From the NCBI GenBank assembly GCA_964526225.1, contig CAZGLL010000022.1, positions 1-31,353 on the forward strand: 31,353 nt of DNA. The letters are read 5' to 3'. The position numbers were made by a program, and so were the translations under genes. This DNA comes from DRYM01 sp964526225. GTDB lineage: Archaea; Thermoproteota; Thermoprotei_A; EX4484-217-1. Numbering within the stretch: position 1 is the stretch's first letter; every line of letters starts with the position of its first letter. The notes below the pieces were generated by a model. That model saw only the letters and a list, made by a program, of their open reading frames with translations. It searched no databases and had not been told where the DNA came from. Below, piece by piece: positions 1 through 8,576 of this stretch.

Positions 1-151
1 TTTCAAACAAGCTCTTATCTGCACCACAAATTGGACAACGCCAATTATCAGGAAGCTCTTCAAAAAGAGTACCGGGTTTAATGCCGTGTTCCGGGTCTCC
101 CTTTTCCTCATCGTAAATAAATCCACAAACAGTACATACATACCTAGTCAA
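1..151 (-). CDS. Rubredoxin (partial, C-terminus beyond window edge)
   Basis: Fifty codons read from a TTG at 151 down to base 1. Both iron-binding knuckles are visible: YVCTVCG near the N-terminus and RCPICGADKS near the end, with DPEHGIKPGT and LPDNWRCP between them, which is the standard rubredoxin layout. Rubredoxins are about 53 residues long, so only the last few residues are missing. The TTG is chosen because a GGAGG (complement of 161-165) lies 9 bases upstream and no ATG fits. It carries one electron on an Fe(Cys)4 centre in the cytoplasm. The neighbouring flavoprotein (265-1593, same strand, 113 bases upstream) belongs to a class that includes NAD(P)H:rubredoxin reductases, so it may be the electron donor; that pairing is inferred. 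The typical sink would be superoxide or oxygen reduction, but no such gene is in the window. Confidence 0.93.
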   Translation of the reverse strand, partial: MTRYVCTVCGFIYDEEKGDPEHGIKPGTLFEELPDNWRCPICGADKSLFE

Positions 152-190
152 AACCTTAAGCCTCCAAACATATTTTATATCTGATACGTC

Positions 191-200
191 AAGAATATAT
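191..200 (-). promoter_or_regulatory. Possible TATA box of rubredoxin gene
   Basis: On the minus strand an AT-rich element (CAATATATTC) lies about 45 bases before the TTG start. It would place transcription start near 170 and leave room for the GGAGG ribosome binding site. A second AT run at 169-180 is closer but would start transcription at the TTG itself. Seen by eye only. Confidence 0.3.
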
Positions 201-264
201 TGTTTTATTCAACGCTATTTTTCTTTCTCCCTTTAATAATGAATTCTCTTATAGTGTATTACTG

Positions 265-1593
265 CTACTGTTTAAGAACATTTAAAGCTATGTTCTCTAA
301 AGGTTCCATTATCGGAGACGGTGTTATCTGAGGATGTGCGGCTTTCGCTGATGCTATAATGTCTTCTGCTATCACATAGTTTTCGATTAGTGACCCTATC
401 GTGTTTACTAATGAGCCTACATAATCTGTGTATCCGAACACCTGCCCTCCTATCAAGTATCTTTTACCTTTTAGGAATAGTAGTTTTACTTCTAAATCAT
501 GCGTTTCAGAAATTCCTGGCGGGTATTTGTCCTTAACCTTCATGCTTAATGCAGTATAGTTTAGCTTATGCTCTTCTGCTTGGGCTTCTGTGAGGCCTGC
601 TGCTCCAATGACAATATCGCCTATTTTAGAAACATACTTTGGTACGATACCTTCAATTTTCACAACGTTTCCTTTAGCAATATTTACCGCAGCTACTCGA
701 GCCTCCATAGTGGCTATTGACGCTAACATGTATTTAGCTGGTTTCTTAGTTACGAAGTCTCTCTTTTCAGCACAGTCGCCTACAGCATATATTCTTGGAT
801 CATTCGTTAGCATAAATGGATCAACTTTTACGCCATAATGTGTTGTTTGTAATCCGGATTTCTTAGCTAACTCCACATTAGCTACGATACCCGTAGTAAT
901 TATTGCTACGTCTGCTTCAATTCTATCGCCATTACTTAGAGTAACTCTTTCTAGTTTTCCATTTCCTTCAAAAGAAGCTATTGATGCATTAGTAACTATC
1001 TCAACACCCTTATCTTTAAGGTATCTTTCTACTTTGATTGCAAAGTCTTCGTCAAAATTTAACATTAAAATGTGCTTCAGCGATTCAACTATTGTAACTT
1101 TATATCCTGCTTCAACAAGTTCATTAGCTATTTCTACGCCAGCTAATCCTCCACCAACAATAACGATAGATGATGCCTCATTAACTTTCTCTTTCAGCTT
1201 AACCATTCTATCATAGTTTTCCTTAACATAGAACACTCCATCAAGTTCCTCTCCTTTCGCATCGAGTTTTGAAGGTTTAGAGCCCGTAGCTAAAACCAGG
1301 TACTCGTATTTTACTTCACCATGACCTTCTAAAATTACTTTCCTACCGAATCTATCGATGTCCACAGCTTTATCCACTATAAGCTCTATGCTATTTCTTT
1401 CGAAAATCTCATCACCTATAATGTTCTTTTCTAAAGGAATTCTCGTGAAAATATAGGGTATTGCGCAAGGTATTAGTTGTTTCTTAGAATCCCTAATTAA
1501 GACTATTTTAGCGGCAGGATTAAGGGTTCTATAGGTTAAGGCAGCCTCTATACCTGCAGGTCCACCACCAATAATGACCAAATTAGCTTTCAC
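265..1593 (-). CDS. CoA-disulfide reductase / NADH oxidase family flavoprotein
   Basis: A 442-residue pyridine nucleotide-disulfide oxidoreductase. The FAD-binding GGGPAG is at residues 9-14, the NAD(P)H-binding GGGLAG near residue 148, and the second FAD motif (YAVGDCAE) near 270. Residue 43 is the single cysteine in IPCAIPYIF, the redox-active position of the CoA-disulfide reductase / NADH oxidase / NADH peroxidase group; there is no CxxC. Archaeal members reduce CoA disulfide, polysulfide or oxygen, and related enzymes reduce rubredoxin. A rubredoxin gene follows on the same strand, making that role attractive, but substrate choice cannot be read from sequence. The start is GTG at 1593 with an AAGGTGGA ribosome binding site just upstream. 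Length is normal for the family. Confidence 0.9.
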   Translation of the reverse strand: MKANLVIIGGGPAGIEAALTYRTLNPAAKIVLIRDSKKQLIPCAIPYIFTRIPLEKNIIGDEIFERNSIELIVDKAVDIDRFGRKVILEGHGEVKYEYLVLATGSKPSKLDAKGEELDGVFYVKENYDRMVKLKEKVNEASSIVIVGGGLAGVEIANELVEAGYKVTIVESLKHILMLNFDEDFAIKVERYLKDKGVEIVTNASIASFEGNGKLERVTLSNGDRIEADVAIITTGIVANVELAKKSGLQTTHYGVKVDPFMLTNDPRIYAVGDCAEKRDFVTKKPAKYMLASIATMEARVAAVNIAKGNVVKIEGIVPKYVSKIGDIVIGAAGLTEAQAEEHKLNYTALSMKVKDKYPPGISETHDLEVKLLFLKGKRYLIGGQVFGYTDYVGSLVNTIGSLIENYVIAEDIIASAKAAHPQITPSPIMEPLENIALNVLKQ

Positions 1594-1688
1594 ATTCGTC
1601 CACCTTATTTCAAATTACGCTTTATTCCAAAATATCAATATATTGTTTTAGCACTAAACTATACAGGTTTTCCAAGAACATCATTTGC

Positions 1689-1697
1689 TTATAAAAG
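1689..1697 (+). promoter_or_regulatory. TATA box of glutamine amidotransferase gene
   Basis: TTATAAAAG fits the archaeal TATA consensus. It predicts transcription start near 1718, leaving a short leader with a GCGGTGA ribosome binding site before the ATG at 1736. Confidence 0.5.
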
Positions 1698-1735
1698 TCA
1701 TGTAACGCGGTAATTACTTACTGCGGTGAAGCAGC

Positions 1736-2569
1736 ATGTGTAGGCTACTATTGTATGTGTTTAAGAATAAGGGCGCTTCCTGGGATGAAATAATTAATTC
1801 GTTCTATCTCGCTTCAACAAACGACACTATCTTACAGGAGATAGCTGGTAAGAAAACCCATAGCCATGGTTGGGGCTACGTGGTTTATAGGTTCTATGGA
1901 GGTAAAGCGTTCTTAAGCTACTATAGAACACCTACTTCAATAAGTAACGATGCTGAGGGAGTAGATTTACTTAAGGGTCTTGGGAAATTAATGTCTGAAG
2001 CGCAAGTGCTTATAGTTCATTCGAGACTTACAGGGGAAAAAGAAGTTAAGAATGTTGAAAATACGCATCCGTACATGGAGCATGTTCCCGGAAAATTTAC
2101 GCTATGGCTTGCTCACAATGGGAGAGTAAGTAAAACAAGTTTAGCTCGAGAAGTTAAGTTAGAAAGCTACATAAGCATATATTCAGACACGTATTTCCTA
2201 ACAAAATATTTAGCTACGAAAATTCCTTCAACAGCAAGTATGCATAACGTAGCTTCTGTTCTAAGGGAAATTGTTGAGAAAGGATACGTTATTTCAGCAC
2301 TAAACATAGTTGCTCTCATAATGCTTAATGATGAAAGGGTATATGGGTTTGCGCTAAACTACATCGCACCTAAGGCTTCTGAAAGAGAGGAATACTACAG
2401 ATTATACATGGTCTCTCCAAGTAATAATGAGAAAATTGTTGCGTCTTCAACGTTTACAAGATACTTTAGAAATGGGGAAATTAGGGCTTTAAATAATGGG
2501 GATATGGTGTTTTTCGAAATAGTTGACGGTGAGCTAAGATTTCATTTAAGCAACATATTTAAAACGTAA
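1736..2569 (+). CDS. Class II glutamine amidotransferase domain protein
   Basis: A 277-residue protein starting Met-Cys-Arg; removal of Met exposes Cys2 as the N-terminal nucleophile of the Ntn-type glutaminase. Other family landmarks are HGWGYV (near residue 44), VHSRL with a following NTHPY (near 95-112) and LAHNG (near 126), which in this family bind glutamine and form the oxyanion hole. It is a stand-alone glutaminase domain of the YafJ type with no attached synthetase, so the ammonia acceptor is unknown. It should hydrolyse glutamine and pass ammonia to a partner. Transcribed alone from its own TATA box; its last 11 bases overlap the tail of the convergent glycosidase gene. Its link to the glycan genes next door is only positional. 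Confidence 0.85.
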   Translation: MCRLLLYVFKNKGASWDEIINSFYLASTNDTILQEIAGKKTHSHGWGYVVYRFYGGKAFLSYYRTPTSISNDAEGVDLLKGLGKLMSEAQVLIVHSRLTGEKEVKNVENTHPYMEHVPGKFTLWLAHNGRVSKTSLAREVKLESYISIYSDTYFLTKYLATKIPSTASMHNVASVLREIVEKGYVISALNIVALIMLNDERVYGFALNYIAPKASEREEYYRLYMVSPSNNEKIVASSTFTRYFRNGEIRALNNGDMVFFEIVDGELRFHLSNIFKT

Positions 2570-4673
2570 AGACTGCACTTTCCTCAATAGTAGCTTCTCT
2601 TTCACACAATCTATCGTTGAAGAATATTTTCAACTTTAATCTTAGCTTCGAACATTTTATGCATTTAATTGCAACTTTTCTTTTCTCGAAATCAACCATA
2701 ATGTTGAACATGTTATCCCAAACCTTTATGTTTGAAACGTTTACCTTATACGCTAAGGGATAAATGGTTATTTCAACCTCGTTATCGTTGGGCTTAGGTT
2801 CTATTTTAAAGAAACCGTTGGTTATTGCATGTATGAGTGCTGCTGAAGACCAAGCTTGAATGAATTGTCCCATTTCACCACCATCAACATCACTATATAC
2901 TTCATTTATTCTTCCGGGATCCGAATTTTCGAATGTAAGTTTAACTAACGTATTAAGCATTTCCTTAGCGAAATCTACATCTCCATAATTTAGTGATGCA
3001 ATGATAACCCAGCCAGTATGTAGAGGCCAAATAGCTCCGCTATGGTATCCCCCATCATATACAGGGTCGTTTGATGAAACAGATCTTAGCCCCCATGGAG
3101 TTCTGAAGTCTTCTTTCTTAAGTCTTTCAAGAACCTTCAATGCCCTATTCTTAGGCGCTAGTTTGTAGTAAAGGGGCATTATTGGAAATATTGTAGTAGA
3201 GTCTTGGCTGTTAACGTGATCTCTATAGTAGTTTAGCTTGTTATTCCAGAAAACACTATCAAACTGCTCTTCAAGATATTCGGCATGCCTTTTAGCTTCA
3301 CAAGATAACTTAGTATCGCTTACTACTTTAGCTAAGAAGCTAATTGACCTTAACGCTTCAATCCAGTAAGAATTTATTTCAACACATTTGCCCCTCCTCT
3401 TAGAAGCCCACCTTTCAGGCCATCCTATAAGTAGCTTTTCAGGTTGATTTTCAAGAAACAAATCGCCATCTATGTCGCATACTTTGTGTAAGAAACTGTA
3501 TGCTTTAATAAGATTCTCATATTCCTCATTAATGAAGTCTTTATTTAAACTCCAATTGTAAAACTCTTTAAGTAAAATTATCCAGAGAATTGTAGAATCA
3601 ATAGACATGTATCCGGTCTTAATGTTAGATCCTATTTTAGGTATTAGAACTATCTCATGAGGAATTTGTCCTTCACTACTTTGAAATTTCGCTAGAAGCT
3701 CTATTTGTTCTCGAACATTATCTATGAATCCAAGGGTTAATGCGGCAAATCCCGTCCATGCGGAATCTCTGCCGAAAAACCATGAGAAAACTGGTGCTCC
3801 GGCAAACCATCCCTTACCTACGCTTGTTTCACTATAGAGCATAAACATTGAAATTTTAGCCCAAACAAATGCTTTCTCAAAATAGAAATTCCCGGTCCAA
3901 ACACTTAATGTGTCATAGGCTATCTTGCGGTAAAGTTCGTATGTTCTTTCGAAATCGCTATGCCATTCCTTAGTGGCTCTCTTAAGTTCGTTTAGAGCTT
4001 CCTTCCTAGAATAATTCGGTGAAAAAGCAAAAATAATGTAATTATTGGGTTTTATGCTTGCTTTATAGCTAAAGCTTCTATTTTTAACTGATAATGAGCA
4101 TTCCTCTTTAGGAAGACAACTTGTAGCTAAAGCGCCTTCACCATCACTATTCCATAAGATCAATGATCGTTCATCAGCGATTTCATGTTTTAAGCTTTCA
4201 TGAACTTCATTTAGTGGCCACATAAACCTTACTTCAGGCTTAAAAGAGAATTCTAAATCAACACTTTTTGTTCCGAAATTTTTCAAAACAACATAGTATG
4301 TTGGGCTATAATAATGTATGTAATCCAGTCTTACAATATCGTAGTTGTTTGAAGAATACTGATATCCTATGTAACCGTATCCGCTAACATACTTTTCACA
4401 TTGCTTAAAAACATCCTCATTATTTATCTTAATGTTTATTTTCCTAAGGAAACCTAGGTAATTAAACCATAATCCAACTCTTTCTCTTGAAGGATTAGCT
4501 ACCTTAGGTAACTCTCCTTTCTGAGTGAGTATGGTAAAGCTTTTCAGCCCTTTAACTATTGAGTATCCTTTAAGGTTTGATGTTTTAACCCATAGGTCTA
4601 GTCGTTCAAGGTTGTTTCTAGGTTTAGCTTTCCATATTTCATCGAGAACCTTATTCACACTTGTTTTGCTCAA
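2559..4673 (-). CDS. Six-hairpin glycosidase, glycogen-debranching (GDE_C) type
   Basis: A 704-residue protein. The N-terminal 250 residues look like a beta-rich domain, followed from about 255 by an (alpha/alpha)6 catalytic barrel. FSWFFGRDSAWTG (297-308) matches the WFGRD motif of amylo-alpha-1,6-glucosidase-like enzymes, followed by EGQIPHE (335-340), GWPERWASKRRGK (near 418) and GAIWPLHTGW near the C-terminal third. No signal peptide, so it is probably cytoplasmic. Family members hydrolyse alpha-linked branches or related oligosaccharides; the substrate here is not certain. It is divergent from a GH130/GT4 operon, suggesting a shared glycan pathway, possibly mannose-containing rather than glycogen; that is inference. 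The start is ATG at 4673 with a TATA element at 4691-4700, so the leader must be very short. Confidence 0.78.
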   Translation of the reverse strand: MSKTSVNKVLDEIWKAKPRNNLERLDLWVKTSNLKGYSIVKGLKSFTILTQKGELPKVANPSRERVGLWFNYLGFLRKINIKINNEDVFKQCEKYVSGYGYIGYQYSSNNYDIVRLDYIHYYSPTYYVVLKNFGTKSVDLEFSFKPEVRFMWPLNEVHESLKHEIADERSLILWNSDGEGALATSCLPKEECSLSVKNRSFSYKASIKPNNYIIFAFSPNYSRKEALNELKRATKEWHSDFERTYELYRKIAYDTLSVWTGNFYFEKAFVWAKISMFMLYSETSVGKGWFAGAPVFSWFFGRDSAWTGFAALTLGFIDNVREQIELLAKFQSSEGQIPHEIVLIPKIGSNIKTGYMSIDSTILWIILLKEFYNWSLNKDFINEEYENLIKAYSFLHKVCDIDGDLFLENQPEKLLIGWPERWASKRRGKCVEINSYWIEALRSISFLAKVVSDTKLSCEAKRHAEYLEEQFDSVFWNNKLNYYRDHVNSQDSTTIFPIMPLYYKLAPKNRALKVLERLKKEDFRTPWGLRSVSSNDPVYDGGYHSGAIWPLHTGWVIIASLNYGDVDFAKEMLNTLVKLTFENSDPGRINEVYSDVDGGEMGQFIQAWSSAALIHAITNGFFKIEPKPNDNEVEITIYPLAYKVNVSNIKVWDNMFNIMVDFEKRKVAIKCIKCSKLRLKLKIFFNDRLCEREATIEESAVFTF

Positions 4674-4690
4674 ACACTTTCTCCCATGAT

Positions 4691-4700
4691 GGATTATATT
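4691..4700 (-). promoter_or_regulatory. TATA box of six-hairpin glycosidase gene
   Basis: Minus-strand AATATAATCC about 20-27 bases before the ATG at 4673. The distance predicts near-leaderless transcription, consistent with the absence of a clear ribosome binding site. Confidence 0.4.
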
Positions 4701-4709
4701 CTCATATGT

Positions 4710-4725
4710 TAGAAAATGTTTTCTA
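4710..4725. promoter_or_regulatory. Palindrome in divergent glycan-gene promoter (candidate operator)
   Basis: Perfect 7-base arms TAGAAAA and TTTTCTA flank a two-base centre. It lies between the TATA elements of the divergent glycosidase (minus) and GH130/GT4 (plus) genes, a position suited to a regulator acting on both. The regulator is not identified. Confidence 0.4.
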
Positions 4726-4808
4726 CAATCCTCAGAAGATACTGAAAAGGTTTAAGAATCCTAGTTTCGAGAAACACATTGTGAATTAAGGTATGCTGGT
4801 GTTAAGTT

Positions 4809-5906
4809 TTGTATAGTGACTATGGTTTTCTAAAGGCCAAAAACTCTTCTGAAGCAGCTTCTCTTAGAGAGTTTAGCACATACGATATTGTTAGAAGGCT
4901 TGGAGTTATTTCTCCAACACGTGTGCACTTAAAAAACCATCCAATAGACCAGCCTGTTACAGTATTTAATGCTGCATTAGCCGTAAAGGACTCTATGGTT
5001 CATGTATATGCTAGGATAATACTCGGTTACTACATGTATGTTAGCGGTGTAGCGAAAATAACTTTCCCAATAGAGGATTTATTTAGTGGCTTAGTTAACT
5101 TTAGCCACTACACTGCTGAACTAATACTTTACCCGACAATAAAATACGATATCTGGGGTGTTGAAGACCCCAGAGTTTCAGAGGTCGATAATAAACTCTA
5201 CATGGTATATGTAGGTAGAACAATAAACTACTTCAACCCAGCAATAAGAAGGGAAAGAACAGCTCCAGTATTAGCACACGAGGTTACGCGAGACAATTGG
5301 GTTAAAACACACGTTTTCATACAGCCTAAAGAGAATAGAGAACATGTGATTAGCGATAAAGACGCTTTCATATATAAAATCGACGGTAAACCCTACATAT
5401 TTCACAGGTTACATATGGACGACGAACAAACATATCTCGTAGTTAGCGAAATACCTGAAGAAGTAATTGCAGAAAGAAGACATGTTGCCGGAAAAGTTAT
5501 AGAAATTGTTGAACATAAAACAACGGTTGTTCTCGATCCGGCACCGTTTGAACTAAAGCTCGGATGGGCTTGTCCTCCTGTAAAAGTCGGTAAGAGCGAG
5601 TACTTATTCTTGGTCCATGGCGTAGATAGGGAAATGGAGGGATACAGGGTTTTCGCAGCGTTAATGGAGTATAATAGAAGCGAAGGTTTTATAGTTAAAG
5701 CTGTAACACCATATTACATCATGGAGCCTAGACAAACATATGAGATCTTTGGTGATAGACCGAACGTCGTATTTCCATGCGGTTCATGGCTTATAGATAA
5801 AGATGTATTGTTAATAACGTATGGTGCTGCAGATTACCTTATAGGATTTGGAACGTTAAGTATAAGCGAGGCGTTATCGCTTCTCGATAAAGGTAGAATA
5901 TATTAA
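4809..5906 (+). CDS. GH130 family beta-mannoside phosphorylase/hydrolase
   Basis: A 365-residue five-bladed propeller enzyme of GH130. Landmarks: GVEDPR at 117-122 (the aspartate of this motif is the family's proton donor), KDAFIY with a following FHR at 184-200, GWACPP near 250, HGVD near 270 and YGAAD near 340. GH130 enzymes phosphorolyse or hydrolyse beta-mannosides, releasing mannose-1-phosphate when phosphate is the attacking group. I cannot decide between phosphorylase and hydrolase; the retained His-Arg pair after KDA leans toward phosphate binding. No signal peptide; cytoplasmic. The start is TTG at 4809 with GGTG about 6 bases upstream; no nearby ATG keeps the N-terminus. A GT4 gene follows after 9 bases, so the two are probably co-transcribed. 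Confidence 0.85.
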   Translation: MYSDYGFLKAKNSSEAASLREFSTYDIVRRLGVISPTRVHLKNHPIDQPVTVFNAALAVKDSMVHVYARIILGYYMYVSGVAKITFPIEDLFSGLVNFSHYTAELILYPTIKYDIWGVEDPRVSEVDNKLYMVYVGRTINYFNPAIRRERTAPVLAHEVTRDNWVKTHVFIQPKENREHVISDKDAFIYKIDGKPYIFHRLHMDDEQTYLVVSEIPEEVIAERRHVAGKVIEIVEHKTTVVLDPAPFELKLGWACPPVKVGKSEYLFLVHGVDREMEGYRVFAALMEYNRSEGFIVKAVTPYYIMEPRQTYEIFGDRPNVVFPCGSWLIDKDVLLITYGAADYLIGFGTLSISEALSLLDKGRIY

Positions 5907-5915
5907 ACGGCAACT

Positions 5916-7097
5916 GTGAAAATACGGAAACGGTATGGAATCTTGGAGAAAATAGCTTTTATTTCAACCTATCCTCCGGAGGAATGCGGTATTGGAGAAT
6001 ACACTTACTTCTTAGTTAACGCCTTAAAAACAATCTTTGACGGTGAAATAGCTGTTTTTTCAAATATAGTATCAAATATTGGTGTTAGAGAGTATCCTAA
6101 GGGCGTAAAAGTCATTCCCTCCTTTTGGAGAGGGAAACCTATATACAACATAGCCCTTGAGAACATTAGGAAAACAGGCCCATATGATGTAATCCATATC
6201 CAACATGAGTGGGGGCTCTTTCCTGAACCTTTCGAGTTTTTAAGATTTCTAAGTAAGTTAAGGAAGCATGCTAAAAGAGTCGTAATAACCTTACATAAAG
6301 TTCTACATGTACTTAATTCTAAAGTTCGAAACGTTAAAAAATATCATAGAGAATTAAGCGAAATAGTAGACCTAATAATAGTTCATAGTGTTCTCCAAGA
6401 ATTCGAGCTTTGGTCTCAAGGTCTTGAATTAGAGAGTATAGTGAGAATCCCTCATGGAACTTTAACTAATCCCTACATTAGTGAGCCTAAAGAAAAGCTT
6501 ATTGAAAGCTTAGGTTTAGACGGAAGCATAAGCAGTAAAATAGTATTAACGACACCAGGGTTTCTAAGGATAGATAAGGGTCTTGACGTTTTATTTAGAA
6601 CTTTTGAAAGAATAAGAAGGGTTAGAAATGATGTTGTACTTATTGTTTCAGGAAATTATCAAGGCAAACAAAGCGTTTTAGAGAAACTTAGAAGAATCAT
6701 TGAACTTTATGGTGCAGAGGTTCCATCAGTAGTTCTTATAAGGAGATATCTAAGAACAGACGAAATTCTTAAGTTAATTGCGGCATCAGACATCATAATT
6801 CTACCATATAGGAGAGCTCGTGGAGAATATAGTGTTAGTGGAATATTGCATTTAGCCTTAGGTAGTTTTAAAATAATAGTTGGAACTAGGGTTCCAAGGC
6901 TTGTAGAGTATTATCAGTTAATGCCTAGTCTTTTTGCCCCACCAGAACGTGACGATATTTTAGCTAGAATAGTTCTTGATGTTTTAGAAAATTATAGGAA
7001 AGTATATAGAGAGTTTAAGTTAGCAATTACCTCTTTTGTAGAAAAAACATCATGGATTAATGTCGCTAAAAAACACCTAGAAGCTTACTACTCGTGA
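5916..7097 (+). CDS. GT4 family glycosyltransferase
   Basis: A 393-residue GT-B fold glycosyltransferase. The N-terminal acceptor half starts FISTYPPEECGIGEYT (near residue 16); the C-terminal donor half contains TPGFLRIDKGLDVL (near 212) and a closing region with LPYRRARGEYSVSGIL (near 292) in the place of the usual E-x7-E, with the Glu of RGEYS as the first conserved acid. The second acid is not evident, so the EX7E motif is imperfect. No membrane segment. It is expected to transfer a sugar from a nucleotide donor with retention. It begins with GTG 9 bases after the GH130 stop, indicating one operon and a joint role in building or recycling a glycan. Donor and acceptor are unknown. Confidence 0.8.
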   Translation: MKIRKRYGILEKIAFISTYPPEECGIGEYTYFLVNALKTIFDGEIAVFSNIVSNIGVREYPKGVKVIPSFWRGKPIYNIALENIRKTGPYDVIHIQHEWGLFPEPFEFLRFLSKLRKHAKRVVITLHKVLHVLNSKVRNVKKYHRELSEIVDLIIVHSVLQEFELWSQGLELESIVRIPHGTLTNPYISEPKEKLIESLGLDGSISSKIVLTTPGFLRIDKGLDVLFRTFERIRRVRNDVVLIVSGNYQGKQSVLEKLRRIIELYGAEVPSVVLIRRYLRTDEILKLIAASDIIILPYRRARGEYSVSGILHLALGSFKIIVGTRVPRLVEYYQLMPSLFAPPERDDILARIVLDVLENYRKVYREFKLAITSFVEKTSWINVAKKHLEAYYS

Positions 7098-7098
7098 T

Positions 7099-8547
7099 TT
7101 AAACCATTATTTTGGATTTTCTACGGAAAAAGAATCCTAAAATAATATATAACTGTATGAACTCTAATCTTCCTAAATACATTCCCAAAATTATTAATGC
7201 TTTACCCCAAAAGGATAATGTATGGTTAACGACGCCTACAGATAGTCCGACGCATCCCATAGCAGAAGTTACTTCAAAAAGAGAGTCTATAAAAGATGCC
7301 CCACTTACCCATGAAAATGCTATTGAAAGGAAAAGGTCTGTGAAAAAGTAAAGTGCTATAAAGCTTAGTACGCTAAGTATTGCTTCGTCACTTATGTTTT
7401 CTAACCCAACCTTCTTCCTAATGCTAACAGGCGCCTTTACGGCAATTGTTGTAGCAGCCCAGAATAAGTTCTTTAGTGCTACAATGAACCTATAAACTTT
7501 GATGCCACCTGCTGTGGAAAACGTTGCACCACCAATGAACATACCAACTACTAATAGCGCCTTACTTACATCGGAAAGCGAACCTAAATCTATAATTGAG
7601 AAGCCTGTTGTAGTAGATCCTGAAGCCATATGAAAGATTCCATTAGAAATGGAACTTATAATATTGTATCCATCAACATAATGGAGGGACAGTGCAAGTA
7701 ATCCTGAAAAAGTGAACATTAAAAGGATGCTTACGACAAATTCCGCTGATTTCAGAAGGCTACCTATGCGAAGTGACATTAAATCTTTCAAATCACGGAA
7801 GTTTTGCGCACCAAGAATCATAAATATCAGAATTGTGATGTAAGCTATTGGTGCTCTCGTAATTACTGGAACAACGCTATTATTATATATGCTCATACCT
7901 CCTGTGGCGATCGTTGTCATTATTAGGTTTACTGCTTCAAAAAACGTCATACCAGATGCCATGTACAATACTATGCCTATCGCAGTTAATGAGAAATATA
8001 TTGTAGCAACAATTTTAGCTGTAGCTATTACCGTTGGAGCAAGCTTTCCCCTTTCGACAAGATATACTCGTGAAATAATGTTGTACTGTGGTAGAATAAT
8101 TACAGCTAGGACGACGACACCTAATTCTCCAATCCATTGCATCATACTTCTCCAAAGGAGAATAGAAGGCCTTAAAATTTCCACATTAGGAATTACTGTG
8201 AATCCCGTACCTGTAAAGCCACTAACACTTTCGAAAAATCCATCGTAAAGGTTCATTCCGAAATCAAGATACATAGCTATGGATGATAGAATAGGCATAA
8301 GAAGCCACACAATAGACGCCGTAATTAATGCTTCAAAAGGTGTTGGAGATTCTAAGTATTGGAACCCTTGAACATAAATACCTAATGCGAGAAGAGCGTA
8401 GCCTATTAGGAGAAAGGATATTGAAGGAGGATTTCCAGTTAAAATATCGGCAACCGGAACTACTAACATCATAGCTCCTTCGATAGTGAGTATTGCTGCA
8501 ACAGTGATCAGTATTCTTTTAGGCGAAATCATCTCACATGCCTGCAA
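7099..8547 (-). CDS. TrkH family potassium uptake protein
   Basis: A 482-residue integral membrane protein with the four pore loops of the Trk/Ktr family: SGFTGTGFTV (109-118), TTIATGGMS (211-219), MASGSTTTGFS (307-317) and TSAMGCVGLSVG (427-438). The family signature MYLGRLE (near 456-462) is present. It forms a K+ channel or transporter in the cytoplasmic membrane and normally needs a TrkA/RCK regulatory subunit, which is not in the window. The longest reading frame starts at TTG 8547; an ATG at 8532, eight bases after an AGG, is an equally good start. It lies 29 bases downstream of the DIP-phosphate synthase and is probably in its operon. K+ is the usual counter-ion of anionic solutes such as DIP, so the pairing makes physiological sense. 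Confidence 0.9.
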   Translation of the reverse strand: MQACEMISPKRILITVAAILTIEGAMMLVVPVADILTGNPPSISFLLIGYALLALGIYVQGFQYLESPTPFEALITASIVWLLMPILSSIAMYLDFGMNLYDGFFESVSGFTGTGFTVIPNVEILRPSILLWRSMMQWIGELGVVVLAVIILPQYNIISRVYLVERGKLAPTVIATAKIVATIYFSLTAIGIVLYMASGMTFFEAVNLIMTTIATGGMSIYNNSVVPVITRAPIAYITILIFMILGAQNFRDLKDLMSLRIGSLLKSAEFVVSILLMFTFSGLLALSLHYVDGYNIISSISNGIFHMASGSTTTGFSIIDLGSLSDVSKALLVVGMFIGGATFSTAGGIKVYRFIVALKNLFWAATTIAVKAPVSIRKKVGLENISDEAILSVLSFIALYFFTDLFLSIAFSWVSGASFIDSLFEVTSAMGCVGLSVGVVNHTLSFWGKALIILGMYLGRLEFIQLYIILGFFFRRKSKIMV

Positions 8548-8576
8548 CAGTGTTGAATAAGCACCCTAACGTAGAA

